The notes: generated from the letters alone by a model not told the origin. 64,000 nucleotides of DNA from Rhynochetos jubatus (GCA_027574665.1 CM050655.1:16177170-16241169); one strand, 5' to 3'; positions 26,401-40,155 are shown, counted from the first letter of the stretch. Numbers and translations: made by a program.

Positions 26401-29400
26401 GCCGAAGTATAAAACCACTCATAATTTAGCTTAGAATCTAGCTCATGTTCTTGTGTGTTTCTGAGCTCTACATAACTGGAAAGAGTTCAAAGCAGCCACA
26501 TCATCTCCCCATTGAAGCCACAACAGGAGCACGTTCATGATGCAAACAGGGAATGAATCTGTTGAATAAGAAGCTGCCATTCTCACACTTTTCCATAAGT
26601 GCTCTTTAAATATCAGTATACAAAACATGAAGCTACAGTCATATAAATCTTAACTCTGGATGACAGAACTAACAGAGACTAGGTTTTCTTCTGCCTTCCT
26701 TTATTTGGAAGTTCTAGCACTGAATAAAAGATAAGCCTTCCCCCCTGCCCCAAAAAATTGCTATGTGAGAAATTTGAGTTCAATGTCAGATGAAGTGTTT
26801 CATCCTGGAGTTGCTAGAAGGGGAGAGAATGCCACCAAGGGTAGCCATAGCACTTCACGGCCAGAAAAAGAGAGTTAGAATTGCTCTTTTACACTACATA
26901 GCATCCAAGAGATCCTGCCATAGAAAAAAGTAACCACCACTTATCTTATGAAAACACAACTTTAAGCATAAAGGCTTTCAATGGCTTATACTGTTTGATT
27001 CTAGAAAGCTAACAAGCCTTCCTTGTGCTTTATACTAGCCAATGTAACTACCCTATGAATCAAAAAAGGACAACTGAGCATTGACACTTCAAATAGAATA
27101 TAAACTCAGGCAAATATGTATTATTAAGTATAAAGGGACAAGATTTCTCCTTAATGCAGATAACTCAACTCTCCCCTCACACACTTTCACAAAACTTGGC
27201 CAAGACTTAAGTCATTTTTGTAACACACAGGCTACGCATCTTACAGAAGTGCAGATGTTTGGGTTTTTTTACATTTTCACACTGCCCTTTAAAAACATAA
27301 ACTGTAAGTATAAACAAGCTGGCAATCCTAGATATTCTACCAGTATGAGAAATCTTGTTTAAATCCTTAGGTTATAAGCATTCCAAGAAGGGAGAGAAAA
27401 TTCAATCCCAACCAAGCAAATTAAAAAAAAAAACCACACACAACTGCATCATTTAGGAATAAGTGTCTGTGCTTTTTAAACACTCTCCCAGAACAGTGCA
27501 TGTCACATAATCCATTTTCATGGATTTTAAAACCACATATTTTTACCTTTTTCCCCTCTCTAAATGGTTAGATCTACAGGCCTCCAAGTAGTACTTTTAC
27601 TATTATCAATATAGACTTCTTTTTTTTCCTTCCAAAACATGTTTAATGGCCAAACTTGTGGAAAAGCAGTAACCAAAGCTGAATACACTAGAAAATGAAC
27701 AAGGGATTTGAAAGAGCACCTGCTGCAGAAGATAGTCAGCAAGATAGTAAAAGCCAACAATATTTACAGAGATACATAATATTTCTGTTGGTAAACATGC
27801 TTACAGATTTCCTCCTCCTCTTACCCAACCTTTTATTCCCAGTCTTACACCTCACTTTACCTTCTCCTATAACTTTTTGCAGAACTGCGTTATAAATTCA
27901 ATTGCTGAAGCGACCCAGGTTTTACACAAAGCCTTTTGTTGTTAAGCAACAGCATTAATAGGAGAAAAATCAGCATTTTGCAGTGGGGTAGGGCCATGGC
28001 TCAGAAAACAATACAGCCTCTTCCTCCCTGCCATCCACCAATAAAATTGAATCAAAAAAAACAATTTTGCAGCTTGGGATCTATCATCTAGAAGTAACAT
28101 CTTTTCCTCAACATAGCCCTCAAAGAAAATTCCCCATTACCAAGATTAACTAGAGTCCAGTACCAAGTCTTGGTAAAACAAGCCTGTGAAACCTTCTTAA
28201 TCTGTTCTTAATTACTGTTCCTATTATGTTCTGTTTCTCCTACTTTTTCATATCAGTAGAAATCAAAATTAAAAGATATGGGATAAACAAGTCGGTAACT
28301 CAGCATTTTATCCATCCTCAACTCAAGCGAAATAAATCTTTAGTTTTATTTCTCAGATGTTCATAATTTTAACTAAAAAGTCACGTCTATACAAAATGGG
28401 GAAAATTGGCTGTTCCTATGGTCTCCTCTGCTTCTCTGTGAGAGATGTTGGAAGACATTTTATCAATGCAAAGGCATGTTTCATGACAGCTACCAAATAA
28501 AGCAACAGCAGTTTCAAAAAATCAAACAATGTTCCTTTGGGACAGCATTATTTGCATGTTCATAATGAATACTTAACTACACATCTGTGCAACCCTTTAG
28601 GATTTTTAGGAGGAAGTGATGTTTTAGGAGGACTTTGCCAACTTCCAGCAAACACTCACTCAACCTTTGTTGGGCTGAATAAAAGCAAGCTTATCAGTTA
28701 GCTTTCAACCTCATTTGAAACAGTTTATAAAAAGCCACGCAATGAATTACTGATTGAAGTGACCAAACTGTTAGGCCAGGAACTGCCTTAAAATCAGAGG
28801 GTCAGTGCTGAACAGGAATTTTGATGAGGTGCTACAGTTTTTTGCTGAAAAATTAAGTATTCAAACTTACTATTTCATGTACTACTAAAATAATGATCAG
28901 GTTGACTTATTCCAAAAACTCTATTTTTTCAGTAAATAATTTTCAGTTAATAAAAGAACAATAATGACGAGAACACAGACACGCATACACACAGAAATAT
29001 CTCCTAATATGGCACCTATAATCACTATGTTAAAAAGAGATTCAGAGAAGGTATGGTGTAAACAAATTCCTGCTATATTTAATCTCTCACAACTCAGATT
29101 GGTTCAAAATTTAAAAATATTGCTTTGAAGTGTACAATGATATCACATACTCCCAATACAATATCCGTCATGTCCAAGTTTTGCCTTACCATGCTTACAC
29201 ACACATACATACATTCATGTTCTAAGCAAGCAAGAAATGGGAATGTAAGGATTCCAAGAATGAATTGTGCTGTGATATACAGTATCATTATCAGTATTTA
29301 AAGTTACAAGCTGTTTTTCTTGCTAACGTGTAAAATACAATGTTATGAAGACACAGGTAAGTGTGCAACTGCAAACTACCAGGTTTGCATAGTTACTCTT

Positions 29401-31815
29401 CCTTTTGTTTTGCATATGACACACCAAGTGAATCTGACGAGTTTATGTAGGATAACATTAATTATATTTTATGATTACTAATTTTTAGTCAGGGTAAGAT
29501 AGTTAAGTGCTTTATGAAAAGAAAATATACAAATAGTTTGTTCTTCAAAGGAAATCTCACAAAGCAATTATTTTCTTGATAATTTTCATATTACACTAAT
29601 AAAACAATATGTGAGATGGAACAGGTAGCTATAAGGAAATAAAACATATTTCATATTCTTTTAGAAAATAAAGGTATAGTAACACAAACATTTATATGAA
29701 GAAAGTATTAAAGATACTAGTATTAAAAGTGCAAACCTTTACCAGACTGTGTTATATTTCACATCCAGCAAAAGCCATCTCAGAATTTACAGTTCTTGTA
29801 GGCTACTACAGATTAAACATTGCAAACTCTTAAACACACAATGTAGTATCTTCATACCATGAAACTAATCACGGGCAGGAAATCTAACAATTATCAGTTG
29901 TTGACAAGGATCCACTGAGGATCCCCAACAGCCATGACAGATTGGGCTGCCTTTACCTGCTTTTCCCAGGTAAACTGTAAGGGGAAGGGTCATCCTGGAA
30001 GAAACACCTGCACAGGGAGAAAGAGCTCATTTCCTCTCTTAAGAGATATTTGTCCATAATTCAAAATATATTTAAATCCATGAAATTTCAATCATATGTC
30101 AAAAGACACATTGTAAGAGCCAAAAATACACAAATTTGCTACCAGAAGATCTGTTCAGCTTCATATAGAGCTTATGCACATGGCAGAGCTGATGAAACCT
30201 CCCACAAAAAAAACCCTATGTCCACATTTGGGAAGGGGAAAGGCAAGAAAACCACCACCACCAGATATCTCTACTACGTTAAAATCACACAGATTGGTGT
30301 GAAGGTCAGTCCAGAAGAGCCATATCCCAGAACCACCATTTAAGAGTAGGAGAAACAAAGCAGGCAGAATGGGCGCAGTTTCTTCTCTTTGAAGATGAGG
30401 TGCACACACAGAGCTGCAGCGCTGCTTCTTCTGGTACATAGGAGTAATCAGCCATTGTGCTGAGAGGCACAACAGACAAAAATTAATCCGTTCAGATTGA
30501 ATAAGCAGCAATATAAACAGAGTACAGACATTAAAAGATGTTCTCCAAATACATAAACAATAAAGCCATTCCAAGATTCTTCCCAAATTAATAATTCTCA
30601 TCATCACTAATGGCTCAAAGCAGTTTTAGTGCTGGATTCTGTCATCTTATCCTTGCACGCAGTTTTCAGTACGTTGTGAAGATGCGTCAGCATCTGAAGG
30701 TACATCATGTCTCATACGTAGCACAGTAACATGAAAGTCTCTGCTACAGACACAGATTTCATCAGAGAAGAAGCTCGAGGAGCAGCCCTACCCCTCCATT
30801 CGCTCTGGCTGCTGGTCTTACCCTTGCACTGCAGTCCAGTTGCTGTGCAATACTCTCCCAATCACTCTCACCATTTCCATTCATTTTGAAACATTTTTTC
30901 CTTTAATTTCTTTGATTCTAAGAGAGAGATTATTCAGCAACTTCACTGCTTTAAATGGCTGATAAAATCCAGTAGCTAATGGCACTATAACCCCAAAGAA
31001 TAACAGCAAACTCATTATAGGGGTAGGGCACATCGTGTAAATTCCACCAGCAAAACTGAACAGAAAGGTTCCAGAGAGTACAGAATCAAGGAAGGATATT
31101 TACCACTATCTTTCACTGCTTTTCAAAATAGGCAGAGACAGACTTCAGGAGCAGGACTGGTGGAAAGAAGCTGTAGAAAAATCTTGGATTAATATCAAGA
31201 GGCCTTAAGTTTTAGAATATGTTATGGACCTCTCTTCATTGATTCTAGACAAAGACATACAGTCAAAGATTCAACAAATAACTGATAAGAGAGAGGTGAT
31301 AGGATTAAAAGCTTGAGAAAAACTTCACAGGATATGGGCAAGAGCAACTATTAATTATAAAGGCAACCACAATAAGTGACAGAGGATAAACAAAGGCTAT
31401 GCCTTTTAAGTACTTTGGCAATCTGGTAACTCCTATTACATCGTTTGCTGAAGTTGAAATAAAATCTTACATAAAGTTTGGTATATCAAAAATCACCGTG
31501 GGCATTGTAAACAAAGCTAAACCATGGAAAAATAAGATGGCTGCTCTCATTTGGATCAGCAGTTTAGTCAACAGCAAGATCTACAGCCAAACTGAATGTT
31601 TCTAACACCAAACACAGTAAGAGGACAAAAAGGATATGCAATTAGAGAAGATCAACAAGACCAAGCTTTTGCCACATGGGCTAAGAAGGGCCAAAAAAAT
31701 AAAATTAAGAACAACATGGAAAATAGCTTCAACAGTGATTTTGCAAGTACGTATTCAGTTACTTACTATTCAGTGATTCAATCCAAACTGAATTCTAAAT
31801 ACATCAGGCTTGGGG
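21529..31815. other. Long AT-rich non-coding stretch
   Basis: No gene or interspersed repeat was recognised in about 10 kb. It contains a T-run near 21925-21936 and an A-run passing into (GAAA)n at 23400-23435. The longest open frame (minus, 30607-30161, 148 codons) has a hydrophobic, cysteine-containing product without recognisable motifs. The plus-strand ORF overlapping it is just as unremarkable. A donor-like GTAAGT on the minus strand at about 25547-25542 has no convincing acceptor partner. Confidence 0.6.
23400..23435 (+). repeat. Poly(A) passing into (GAAA)n
   Basis: Eighteen A are followed by GAAAA/GAAA units. This pattern is typical of a mutating A-run. No retroposon body is visible to its left, so it is called a simple repeat. 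Confidence 0.92.
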
Positions 31816-31878
31816 GAAAACACCAAAACAAAAACCAACAACCAACAAAAAACCCCACACCACACGAAAACACAAAAC
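31816..31878 (+). repeat. A/C-only low-complexity tract
   Basis: About 60 bases consist of A and C with a single G (31866), in irregular CAAAA, CCAA and CCACAC units. It is one of a set of five on the + strand. Confidence 0.85.
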
Positions 31879-34800
31879 CTGTCTAAGTGAAGCAACATCA
31901 CAGACAGAATGGATTCTCTCCAGCAAGTTCACACCAGTACATCCCATGATCACTCACACCTATCCATAGCACGTCTGAAAATCAAGAGTATAATGCCTCT
32001 ATGGTATTATATAATCAAAGCCTAAGTCTACTACAAAGTGTAGATCCCAAAATGAATGCAGAAACTGTAAAAAATTCCAGGTGCACAAGAACAATTTAGC
32101 AAGCCTCAAAGAATATGCTTAATATAAATTTATAACTTCAAGTGATGTCTATGCATGTACTTTATAATGCATGCACACTTGGTTTCATTACCACTGTATA
32201 TTGTTTGGACTATTCAGATATTTGAGAACACATTGCCAAGCGTGAAGCAATTCTACACATCTACACTCCGTTCCTACCTTACCAGATGTATATCTACTTA
32301 TCCAAGAACACTAGCCGGGAAATACCTTTGAGAAACGTAAATGTTACAATTTAAATAACTCAACAATGTTCTTTTAAACAATTTATTTGATACATCAGGC
32401 AGACAGGCAGTGCATGAAGGCATATAAAGTACATTTTCAAACACTTTGATACTTAATCAATAAAATTTGGTTTTCAAATGGTTAGTTGGGGGAGAAGGGG
32501 AAGGAGAGAACTTTTTTTTGTGTATGTTGATCATATTTCTCAGTCCTGCTGGCTCAGGTCCTGTATGTTGGGACGGGGGGAATGGTAACAGCACTTCACA
32601 TCATCTAAATAAAGCATTTTACAAATAAAGATTAAAAAACTGAAAACCGATCAATAAGCCTCATAGATGCAGATCTCTGAAACGGGTCTTTCACTGTGTG
32701 TGTGTAGGTATATACACATATATTGCATTGAACAGTTCCTCACACAGAGAAGTGCCATCCAGCTGACCATTACGGGCCTTTGGGGACAGGGTGGAGGTGT
32801 GCATCTAGGTGTTAATTCACAGGTTTTCAAACATGCACTCCAAAAACAAAAACTCATCTGAAGATGGGAAAAAAAAAACCACAACTGAGTGATGTTTTGA
32901 ACTGTATCTGGAACAGGCAACATTCCCTAGCCTCAAAAACAATTTCTCTTAGAGACACAAACTGTTATTTATGAGATTTCTAAAGCACAAAAAATAGCAT
33001 CTTTGAAAGTCTTCCTCACTCCACAGCTTTAATTCAAACTAATGGTAGGGATAGGTGCTGAACTTATGCTACTATCAATAGGAACAGCATGTGCTGGGCA
33101 ACATCACAAAAGTCTAGAAATACATGTGCCAGACGCTACTGAAAACAAAAGAAAACCAAAAAATCACTGCATAAAAAGCAGTGAAATTAAAGTAGACAAA
33201 TTGACAGAGAATGCACTTTACTGTGACAATAAAACCTCCAGTATATAAGGTTTTCCAACACTTGGGGAAATTACCTCTATTGTTATTTTGAAGCAGATAA
33301 CATGATTAAAATCTCAAGCTTATACTTCTAAACCACACTCCTGATTTTTGGCTTTCAAATCAAAAGCTTCTGCAAATTTAACTAAATGATACAGCTTTCT
33401 CCTAATTCCTTTACTAAGTATTTCTCTTGCAGCTCATAAAATCTGTTACATGTTCAACTTTTGAATTTAATTTGCGTGGTAATTGTAATAACAATATAAT
33501 TCCTCATTAAGATAATATAGGTTGAGATCCTATATAATTTTCACTTTTTAAAGGGAATTCTGAGACTAAGGACACAGCTAAAATATTATATATTAATTTC
33601 AATACAGCTAATACTCCTCAAAATCCCACCAATTTACTTTTCACTGACAATGTTAAAAGAAAATGATTTATGCAGATCAATCACCTAGCTCATCAAGTCA
33701 TTCACTGACAGCCAGCCTTCATCATTGCTATTTAAAAGGCACTGCTGACAGAAAAGACCGACTCTTTGATTAAGGGCTCTGTCTGGCTAACCTTTTATTT
33801 GAAGAATGATTGCTGCTGAGTGACAAATACTTTCCCATTCATTTCAAGGAAAAGATATTGACATTCAAATTCTTGATGTCTACACTGAGCAGATGCCACT
33901 GTTGGCAAGTGGCTTGATAGCAACAGCAGGTACACTACTACTCTGGGGGGTGAAAAACAGCCCCACTGGCTCAAGTTAAAGGCTCTCAACAAGTGAAAGC
34001 TACAGATCTCTCAGCCAAATCCTCTCTCTTGAACAGTTATCATCAAAGAACATCTGTTTGTTGTTTCTCCCTAGTCCTCTTCTTGAAAGTGTCCTAGCCT
34101 CACCTTGACCCCACTTTCAATTGTATTGGATGTTATTACTAAAAATAAAGAGAACTCAGCAGCGAAGTGACCCTTTGCTTGAGAAGGGCGTTCTCCCTTA
34201 CACAACATCCCCAAACACCAGCCAGGGAAATCCCACAGCAAGAGCTGCTGCTTCCGTACTAATGTGATTTCTGTTGACAGTAATGTAAAATGGAAGTTGC
34301 ATTTGCAGTATCACATACAAAATCAAAGCCAATATGTTTGTTGCTTTAAGCAGATCCTGCTGTCACTTTCTACTTTATTACTTTATAAAAAATAAAAAGG
34401 GAGGGAGAAAGGAAAAGAAGAGATGAAAGCTGGCCAAAAGAAGCTGCCAGATGATGTGCAAGAAGTAGTTACTGCTTAGTTCCTGTTCTGATGAGAATGT
34501 ACATCTATGTGCCATAAAACACCACAACTATTTATTTTCCCAAATAACAATGTTTCAAAATATTAGGCAATCAAGATACGTACACCATCGTCACAGCTCT
34601 CAATATCAATAGGGATATATTTATTTCTGAAAACACACTGAAGCAATTACTTCTTTACCTGCATGTTTCACAGATCTCAGATTCATCACGCATATGCATA
34701 CCCCTTAGCAGATGCTCTTTGATGCTACTGATGAGAGTTCCCCCACTTTGCTATTACAAGCCGCAATGCACAGTGATGTTACAATCATAGCTAATATAGT

Positions 34801-37020
34801 AACACAAACAATTCTCCCTACCAGTGCACCACTCCTCCCCAAAATTATTTGCCCAGGGGTTTGGGATTAATATGTTGCTGTATAATGTATTTTAATGTTT
34901 TCCTGATACTGTCTCAATTCACTTTTCTGATGTATCACAGAACTTCTGTTTATCACTGTATTATGCAGACATACTAAGCAGTCAAAAAAAAAATAATAAT
35001 CATAACAAAGGTATCTCCTGTGAAGTTTTCTAATCAGGTAGTTAACCTCTATCACATAACTTCGCAAAAACATGCCATTCAGTTAGCAAGGCAGGAGAGG
35101 GATTGAGAGCCAACATTATTGCTGGACAACAGAAGAAAGGCCTGTAGTCGTTCTCCTTCCTTTTCTTACTATCCAAATATGATTTGCTCCCCAGCTTCTT
35201 TCCATTTCTGAAATGCACAGCAGAAGATCAGTAACAACAGGAGGGAAAACAAGGAAGCTTTGCAAACCCAGAAGGCGAACAGGACTACAGAGGTAAAAGG
35301 ACAGCCTCATTTTGCCTCTCCGTACAACAAAAGAGGAAGAAACGCCAAGAACAAGGACAGAAGCACCATCCTCTACGGAAGATGTTTGGCAAAGGTGGGA
35401 TGGGTATTTATTTAGAGCATATCTGTACTACCACCAAGATACTAATTATCATCTATCACTTCATTTTTAGTAACCTACTGATTCAGCAGATTTCATGGTT
35501 GTCAGAAAGATCCCTCTTATTAAGAACAAAATGAGCACACTTAATTTCCAAAAGGACTGTTAGTTGCCTTGTGATTTTTAAATACTTTATTCTCTGCAGT
35601 CCAGCACCTTTTGTCCAACAGTAGCCAAAAAGGTATGTCTGGGAAAGAATAGAGGAATAAGGCAACCAAATATAATGCTTGCCATTATGATGCTCCTCTA
35701 GCTTCCTCCTGCTTTCATCTTAAGAACTTCCCAAGCCCAGTATGTTATGCATGTATTAATAACTCTCAACAGATTTTTTTCTGAAAAACTTTGCCCAGCC
35801 TCATCTTCAAATTAGGCAAAATTCTAGCATCCTCAATACCACACCACTTCCTTTTGCTTGAACTTGGCTCGCAGTCCCCTCCCTCTATTTCTTCTCACCC
35901 TTACAGATAAGGGGACTGAACAGTCTGTCTCCCCTTCTTCACAATATTTGTGATTTTACAGACTTATGTGATTTCATAGACTTATGGTTCAGTTAGTGGG
36001 AGCCTTCTATATTGCTTTGTTTATTTCTGTTTAAAAAAAAAAAATAAAATAATCATGACAAAGCTTAATATTATTGAGGGCATCCTCCTGACAACTCCTT
36101 TACACATATCATTTCCAATGGCCATATACTGTATTTATGACAGTAAAAGAGTCTCAACTGCACTTCTGAATTTGTCACAGCCATATCTCAAATTATTCAG
36201 AAAATTACTGTGATAAACTTGCTCTCAAAAGCATGAAAACAAACATAATAAGATAAACATGAAATATACCCAGTCTGCAAACAGCAAGAAATAAGTAAGA
36301 ATGGGCCTCCATCACTGAAAAAAAAAAAAAAAAAAACCACAAAAGGTACTAAAACATTAGTAAGAAGAAAATGGAAACTGGCTTACAGACAAACATAAGC
36401 CACTGCACAAGAAAAAATTTGGCATTACAGATCAGAGAAATAAAGTGATATCATCCCGGCAGCTAGGGTTGCACAATTTCCTCGATCACCATTAACACTC
36501 CATAGTCTAGCAAAAGCATAAAGTGTTCTCATTTTAATAAAGATCTTAAGTTGATTCAATCTTCCCGAAAAAAGTATGTGTGGGTATGGATAGTGGAGAT
36601 GGTGACAGTATTTATTGGTTGGAATACCTAGAGCATCCAAGTGAACACAAATATGCAATAAAAATAAGGCTGAGCAAGACCTCAATTATTACTCCCATGA
36701 GAGTTTGCTAGTTGCCTTTCAGAGAATACCCTGAGGATCAGCCATGACATGTCCCTTAATTATGACTTCACAGGTAAAAACTAGGAAGAAATCAAAATTC
36801 TATTGCCTCCTCCCTTGGTAGGGAAGTTCTCCAGTGGCATTCGCAGCTTCAGCCACATGACAAACTAAACCAATTTGGAGTCACTTGTACACACCAAAAA
36901 ATTAAAAGAGAATAAGGGAGCAAAATAAGAAAAAGGAAGTAGAGAAAAGAGAATTAAAAAAAAAAAAAAAAGGGGATAAAAACAGGCCTTGTATTGTAGT
37001 TTCTTAAACTTCACATGCCA
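31879..37020. other. AT-rich non-coding DNA
   Basis: No gene is supported. It contains a short TG microsatellite (about 32695-32705), a run of 20 A at 36318-36337 and an A-run near 36957-36971. Open frames of up to about 90 codons overlap on both strands (for example 32651-32923 and 36425-36685) and have no recognised product. Confidence 0.6.
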
Positions 37021-37230
37021 TCATTTATGAAACAAATTATGAGTTTTTTCATGTATCTAAAAGTGCAGGCATGTAAACATGTGTTTGTTTACCATTATTT
37101 AATAAATTACTTGATCATACTCTGTCTCCATATTTTTCCATTTTAAATAAAGATTAATCTGTGAAGAAACTCTAAGGCTGTCACTTTAATCAAAAGAAAA
37201 GTGCTTTCAGGCTTTTCATTGGCTTCCCTG
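37021..37230. promoter_or_regulatory. Possible conserved non-coding element with facing FOX-type motifs, speculative
   Basis: At 37072-37092 a TGTAAACA word is followed within a few bases by TGTTTAC in the opposite orientation, giving two facing forkhead-type sites. The block also carries AT-rich homeobox-like words, and its complexity looks higher than that of nearby sequence. This is motif-level evidence only; such motifs are common in AT-rich DNA. Confidence 0.15.
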
Positions 37231-39198
37231 CATGTTCTAGTACTATTTTTTTTCTTAAACACATTTGAATGAGCTGTTTGAATATATTTACTCTTTCATC
37301 TCTACAGCTTTGAAAACTTCACACTTTGTTTCTGATCCACAACAAAGCAATAGGGACTGCAGAGGTTGACAGCATGGACATAATTAAAAACTACCATCAA
37401 TAAAATGCCATGTTGAACAATACTACCATATAATGCACTCCAAGATCTACCATTTACATTTAAAACTATTTCACTAAGAAGTCTAAAAAGGAGCAGCTTC
37501 GATTGTTTTCATAGAAGGTCCTCAGAAAGAGAAACAAGCTTCTATATAACTCAATACATAACACTGAAAGATTCCTGTTCTTTACCAGAACATTTAAGTT
37601 TATGTGATGGATACTTTGTAGATGTCATCTCCAAATAAAATTCAAGAGGAAAAAAAAAAATCAAATCCACATTTAATATATTAACATAATCAGTAAAGTG
37701 TCATCACATGGATTATTTGACACACAATTCATACATACGACACATGTACTTACATACTGTATATCATGTGACTAATCTAGTAAATGTAGTTTGTATCTGA
37801 CAATTAAAACTCTTACTTGGGGAAACTCTTACTTATTGTCAAAACTTTAATTGACAAAAAGTCAAGATTGTTCCAATACTCTAGCAGCATTAAATGAACT
37901 GACTTGTATAATTTACAATAGTGTCTTCCCCAAAAAGGCAATCGGTACAGTGATATACTAACACCTCATGTCTTCTGTAACACAAAAACACAACCCTGAA
38001 AATGCAGAGGAAATACAAAAGCTATATTAAATCTTAAGTTTGCGTTCCATTAAGCAAATGTGTTTGTGTACTGCTATAAGTAACCAACATGGACACAGAC
38101 ATGCTGCTCAAAACCACAGAAGAAAAAAAAAATCCAAATATTAACACTCAAACTAAACCAGTGTATTTCTCTTGTACCTTTCAGCATGGAATAGATGAAA
38201 TTGGAGATCTTCTGTCCTGAAGACTATTAGAGACTCAACATTAACTTTGGATGTCCAAACCTTAAGTAATTCAAAATTACTGCACACAAACAACTGGCCA
38301 TAAACATTTATGCTGAAGTGAAGGTCACAGGAACCTGTCATTAATACTACTTTTGGACAGTTATGATGGCCCTATTCTTTTCTGACTACATATATATATT
38401 AACACCAGCTTCTCAGGAACAAAACAGTAGAGAAGTGGCTTCATACTGGAAATCAATTACACCAGCTTAAACATAATGTCAGTTGCGCCAGCAGATAAAA
38501 AAATATTTTCAGTGACCGTATTTTGTTCGTTTTTAGGTGAGATAGTGTTTGTTGTCTTTAAACCTATTCAACTTTTGTTTTGAACTCAGACATTCAAAAG
38601 CCACAGTTGATTTCAGGATGAGGACATATCACAAATATAGGTGGTCCTGCATCTCAACACTTACGTTTGTTCTTAAAGTGGGAGTTTGTAGCCTTTGAAG
38701 TTCAGACATCTTTAAAGTGCCTCAACTTGCCTGACATCCAACTGTAACTTTAAATACCAAGAAGGATTTAAACTATTTCACTCAAGCAGAACAGTTCTGT
38801 ATAGAAATCAAGACTCCTAGAAGATATTTAGGACACTGAACATAAAGTCACGCTTCACATAACACAAAATATCTGCATAAAAACATTGCAATTGATAGGA
38901 GTTTTTTTGGATTCAAAAAGACTTTAACGCAAAATACTCCAGGCTGCAGTCTAAAAAAAGGTCTTCCTCCTCCCTCATTTATCTCCACACATTCCTGATG
39001 GTTTGACTTCTTTATTCTTGCACTGGTGCCAGCATAGGCATAGTGTGGGTCACACCAAACTGACTCATAAGAAAATCAATGAAGAAGATAGGAATAAACA
39101 GCCAGGGGGAAGCCAGGTGACCCTTTATAGTGACAACGAAACACTGATACTAAATTAACACATCAGTGTAAGTGTCTTGAAAAAACATTTGCCATTTT
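37231..39198. other. AT-rich non-coding DNA
   Basis: No gene or repeat was recognised apart from short A-runs (for example near 37651). The CR1 copy begins at the right edge. Confidence 0.6.
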
Positions 39199-39877
39199 CA
39201 TAGAATTATTTGGGTTGGAAGGAACCTTCAAAGACCATCTAGTTCCAACTCCCCCTGCCATAAGACACCTCCCACCAGGAGCCTCACCCAACCCGGCCTT
39301 GAAGATGGCCAGGGAGGGGGCATCCAAACCTTCACCTGGTCCAGTGCCTCACCACCCTCTCTGTGAAGAATTTTTCCCTGTTCTCTAATCTAAATCTCCC
39401 CGCTTTCAATTTAAACCCATTACCCCTTGTCCTGTCACTACAGGCCCTTGTAAAAAGCCCCCCACCCAGCTTCCTTGTAGACCCCTTCAGGTACTGGAAG
39501 GTGCTATAAGGTCTCCCCAGAGCCTTCTCTTCTCCAGGCTGAACAAGCCCAACTCTCTCAGCCTTTCTTCATAGTAGAGGGGCTCCAGCCCTCTGAGCAT
39601 CTTTGTGGCCTCCTCTGGACTCTCTCCAAAAGGTCCATGTCTTTCTTATGTTGAGGGCCTCAGAGCTGGAGTCATTACTCCAGGTGGGGTCTCACGAGAG
39701 CAGAGTAGAGGGAAAGAATCCCCTCCCCCGACTTGCTGGCCACAATTCTCTGGATACAGCCCAGGATACGGTTGGCTTTCTGGGCTGCCAGTACACATTA
39801 CAAGTATCCTGCAGTACTCTATGAAGCAGATCCCTGAAGAGGCCAAAGTCTGCTCTCCTGAAGTCCAAGGATAGCAA
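39199..39877 (-). mobile_element. CR1 LINE, 3' portion, first segment (interrupted copy)
   Basis: The + strand is the reverse complement of an avian CR1 3' region. It starts with a remnant of the terminal 8-bp repeat (TCATAGAAT), then ATTTGGGTTGGAAGGAACCT, the conserved CAGTGCCTCACCACCCTC and CCATTACCCCTTGTCCTGTC blocks, and GCCTTCTCTTCTCCAGGCTG. It then runs into the end of the reverse-transcriptase reading frame, which shares words with the CR1 piece at 21.1-21.5 kb. Near 39805-39830 the sequence jumps from the RT end to a more 5' block beginning around CTGAAGAGGCCAAAGTCTGC. From memory of the element, this indicates an internal deletion. It is the best preserved repeat in the window. Frames on either strand here are not genes. 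Confidence 0.95.
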
Positions 39878-39980
39878 GAAAATATTTTGACACTGAAAGC
39901 TCATAATATGTAACAAAAAAAAAAAAAAAAAAAAAAGAGCATAACCCCTTTCATACTTGTAATAATGCTAGGTCAAAGTG
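39878..39980. repeat. Inserted bipartite repeat, copy 1, splitting the CR1
   Basis: This is foreign sequence within the CR1. A left arm of about 37 bp is followed by 22 A (39915-39936) and a right arm that includes 39943-39972. The same arrangement recurs at 41155-41239: the left arms are about 83% alike by eye, and the 30 bases of the right arms are identical. Short flanking repeats, CAAGGATAGCAAG (39866-39878) and CAAGGTAGTGAG (39981-39992), resemble a diverged target-site duplication of 12-13 bp. The insertion must be younger than the CR1 it interrupts. It could be a short non-autonomous retroposon or a templated copy of the nearby locus. Confidence 0.75.
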
Positions 39981-40155
39981 CAAGGTAGTGAGCTTGCTGT
40001 GCGCCCTCCTTGCTGCCCCTAAGGATCTTGAACTCCACCATTTCATGGTCACTTCAGACAAGTCTGCCCCTGAGCATCACATTCCCCACCACCCCTTCCC
40101 CCTTTTGGTGAGGGACAAGGTCCAGCATTGCACCTCTCCTCAATGGCTTGCTTTC
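39981..40155 (-). mobile_element. CR1 LINE, second segment of the interrupted copy
   Basis: CR1-type sequence resumes on the far side of the insert with GTAGTGAGCTTGCTGTGCGC, then AAGGATCTTGAACTCCACC, TTTCATGGTCACTTCAGAC and GGTCCAGCATTGCACCTCTC. This continues the block that ended at 39877 after the internal junction. Homology fades near 40150-40180. I assign it to CR1 from memory of the avian family; a repeat-library search would confirm the order of the blocks. Confidence 0.82.

Noticed and set aside
30161..30607. Minus-strand frame of 148 codons with hydrophobic stretches
   Set aside because: No recognisable domain or motif, no splice or promoter context, and an overlapping open frame on the other strand at 30050-30343.
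39603..39916. Overlapping open frames on both strands at 39603-39916
   Set aside because: They lie inside the CR1 copy and its poly(A)-containing insert. The plus-strand frames are antisense to the element, and the minus frames are interrupted remnants.
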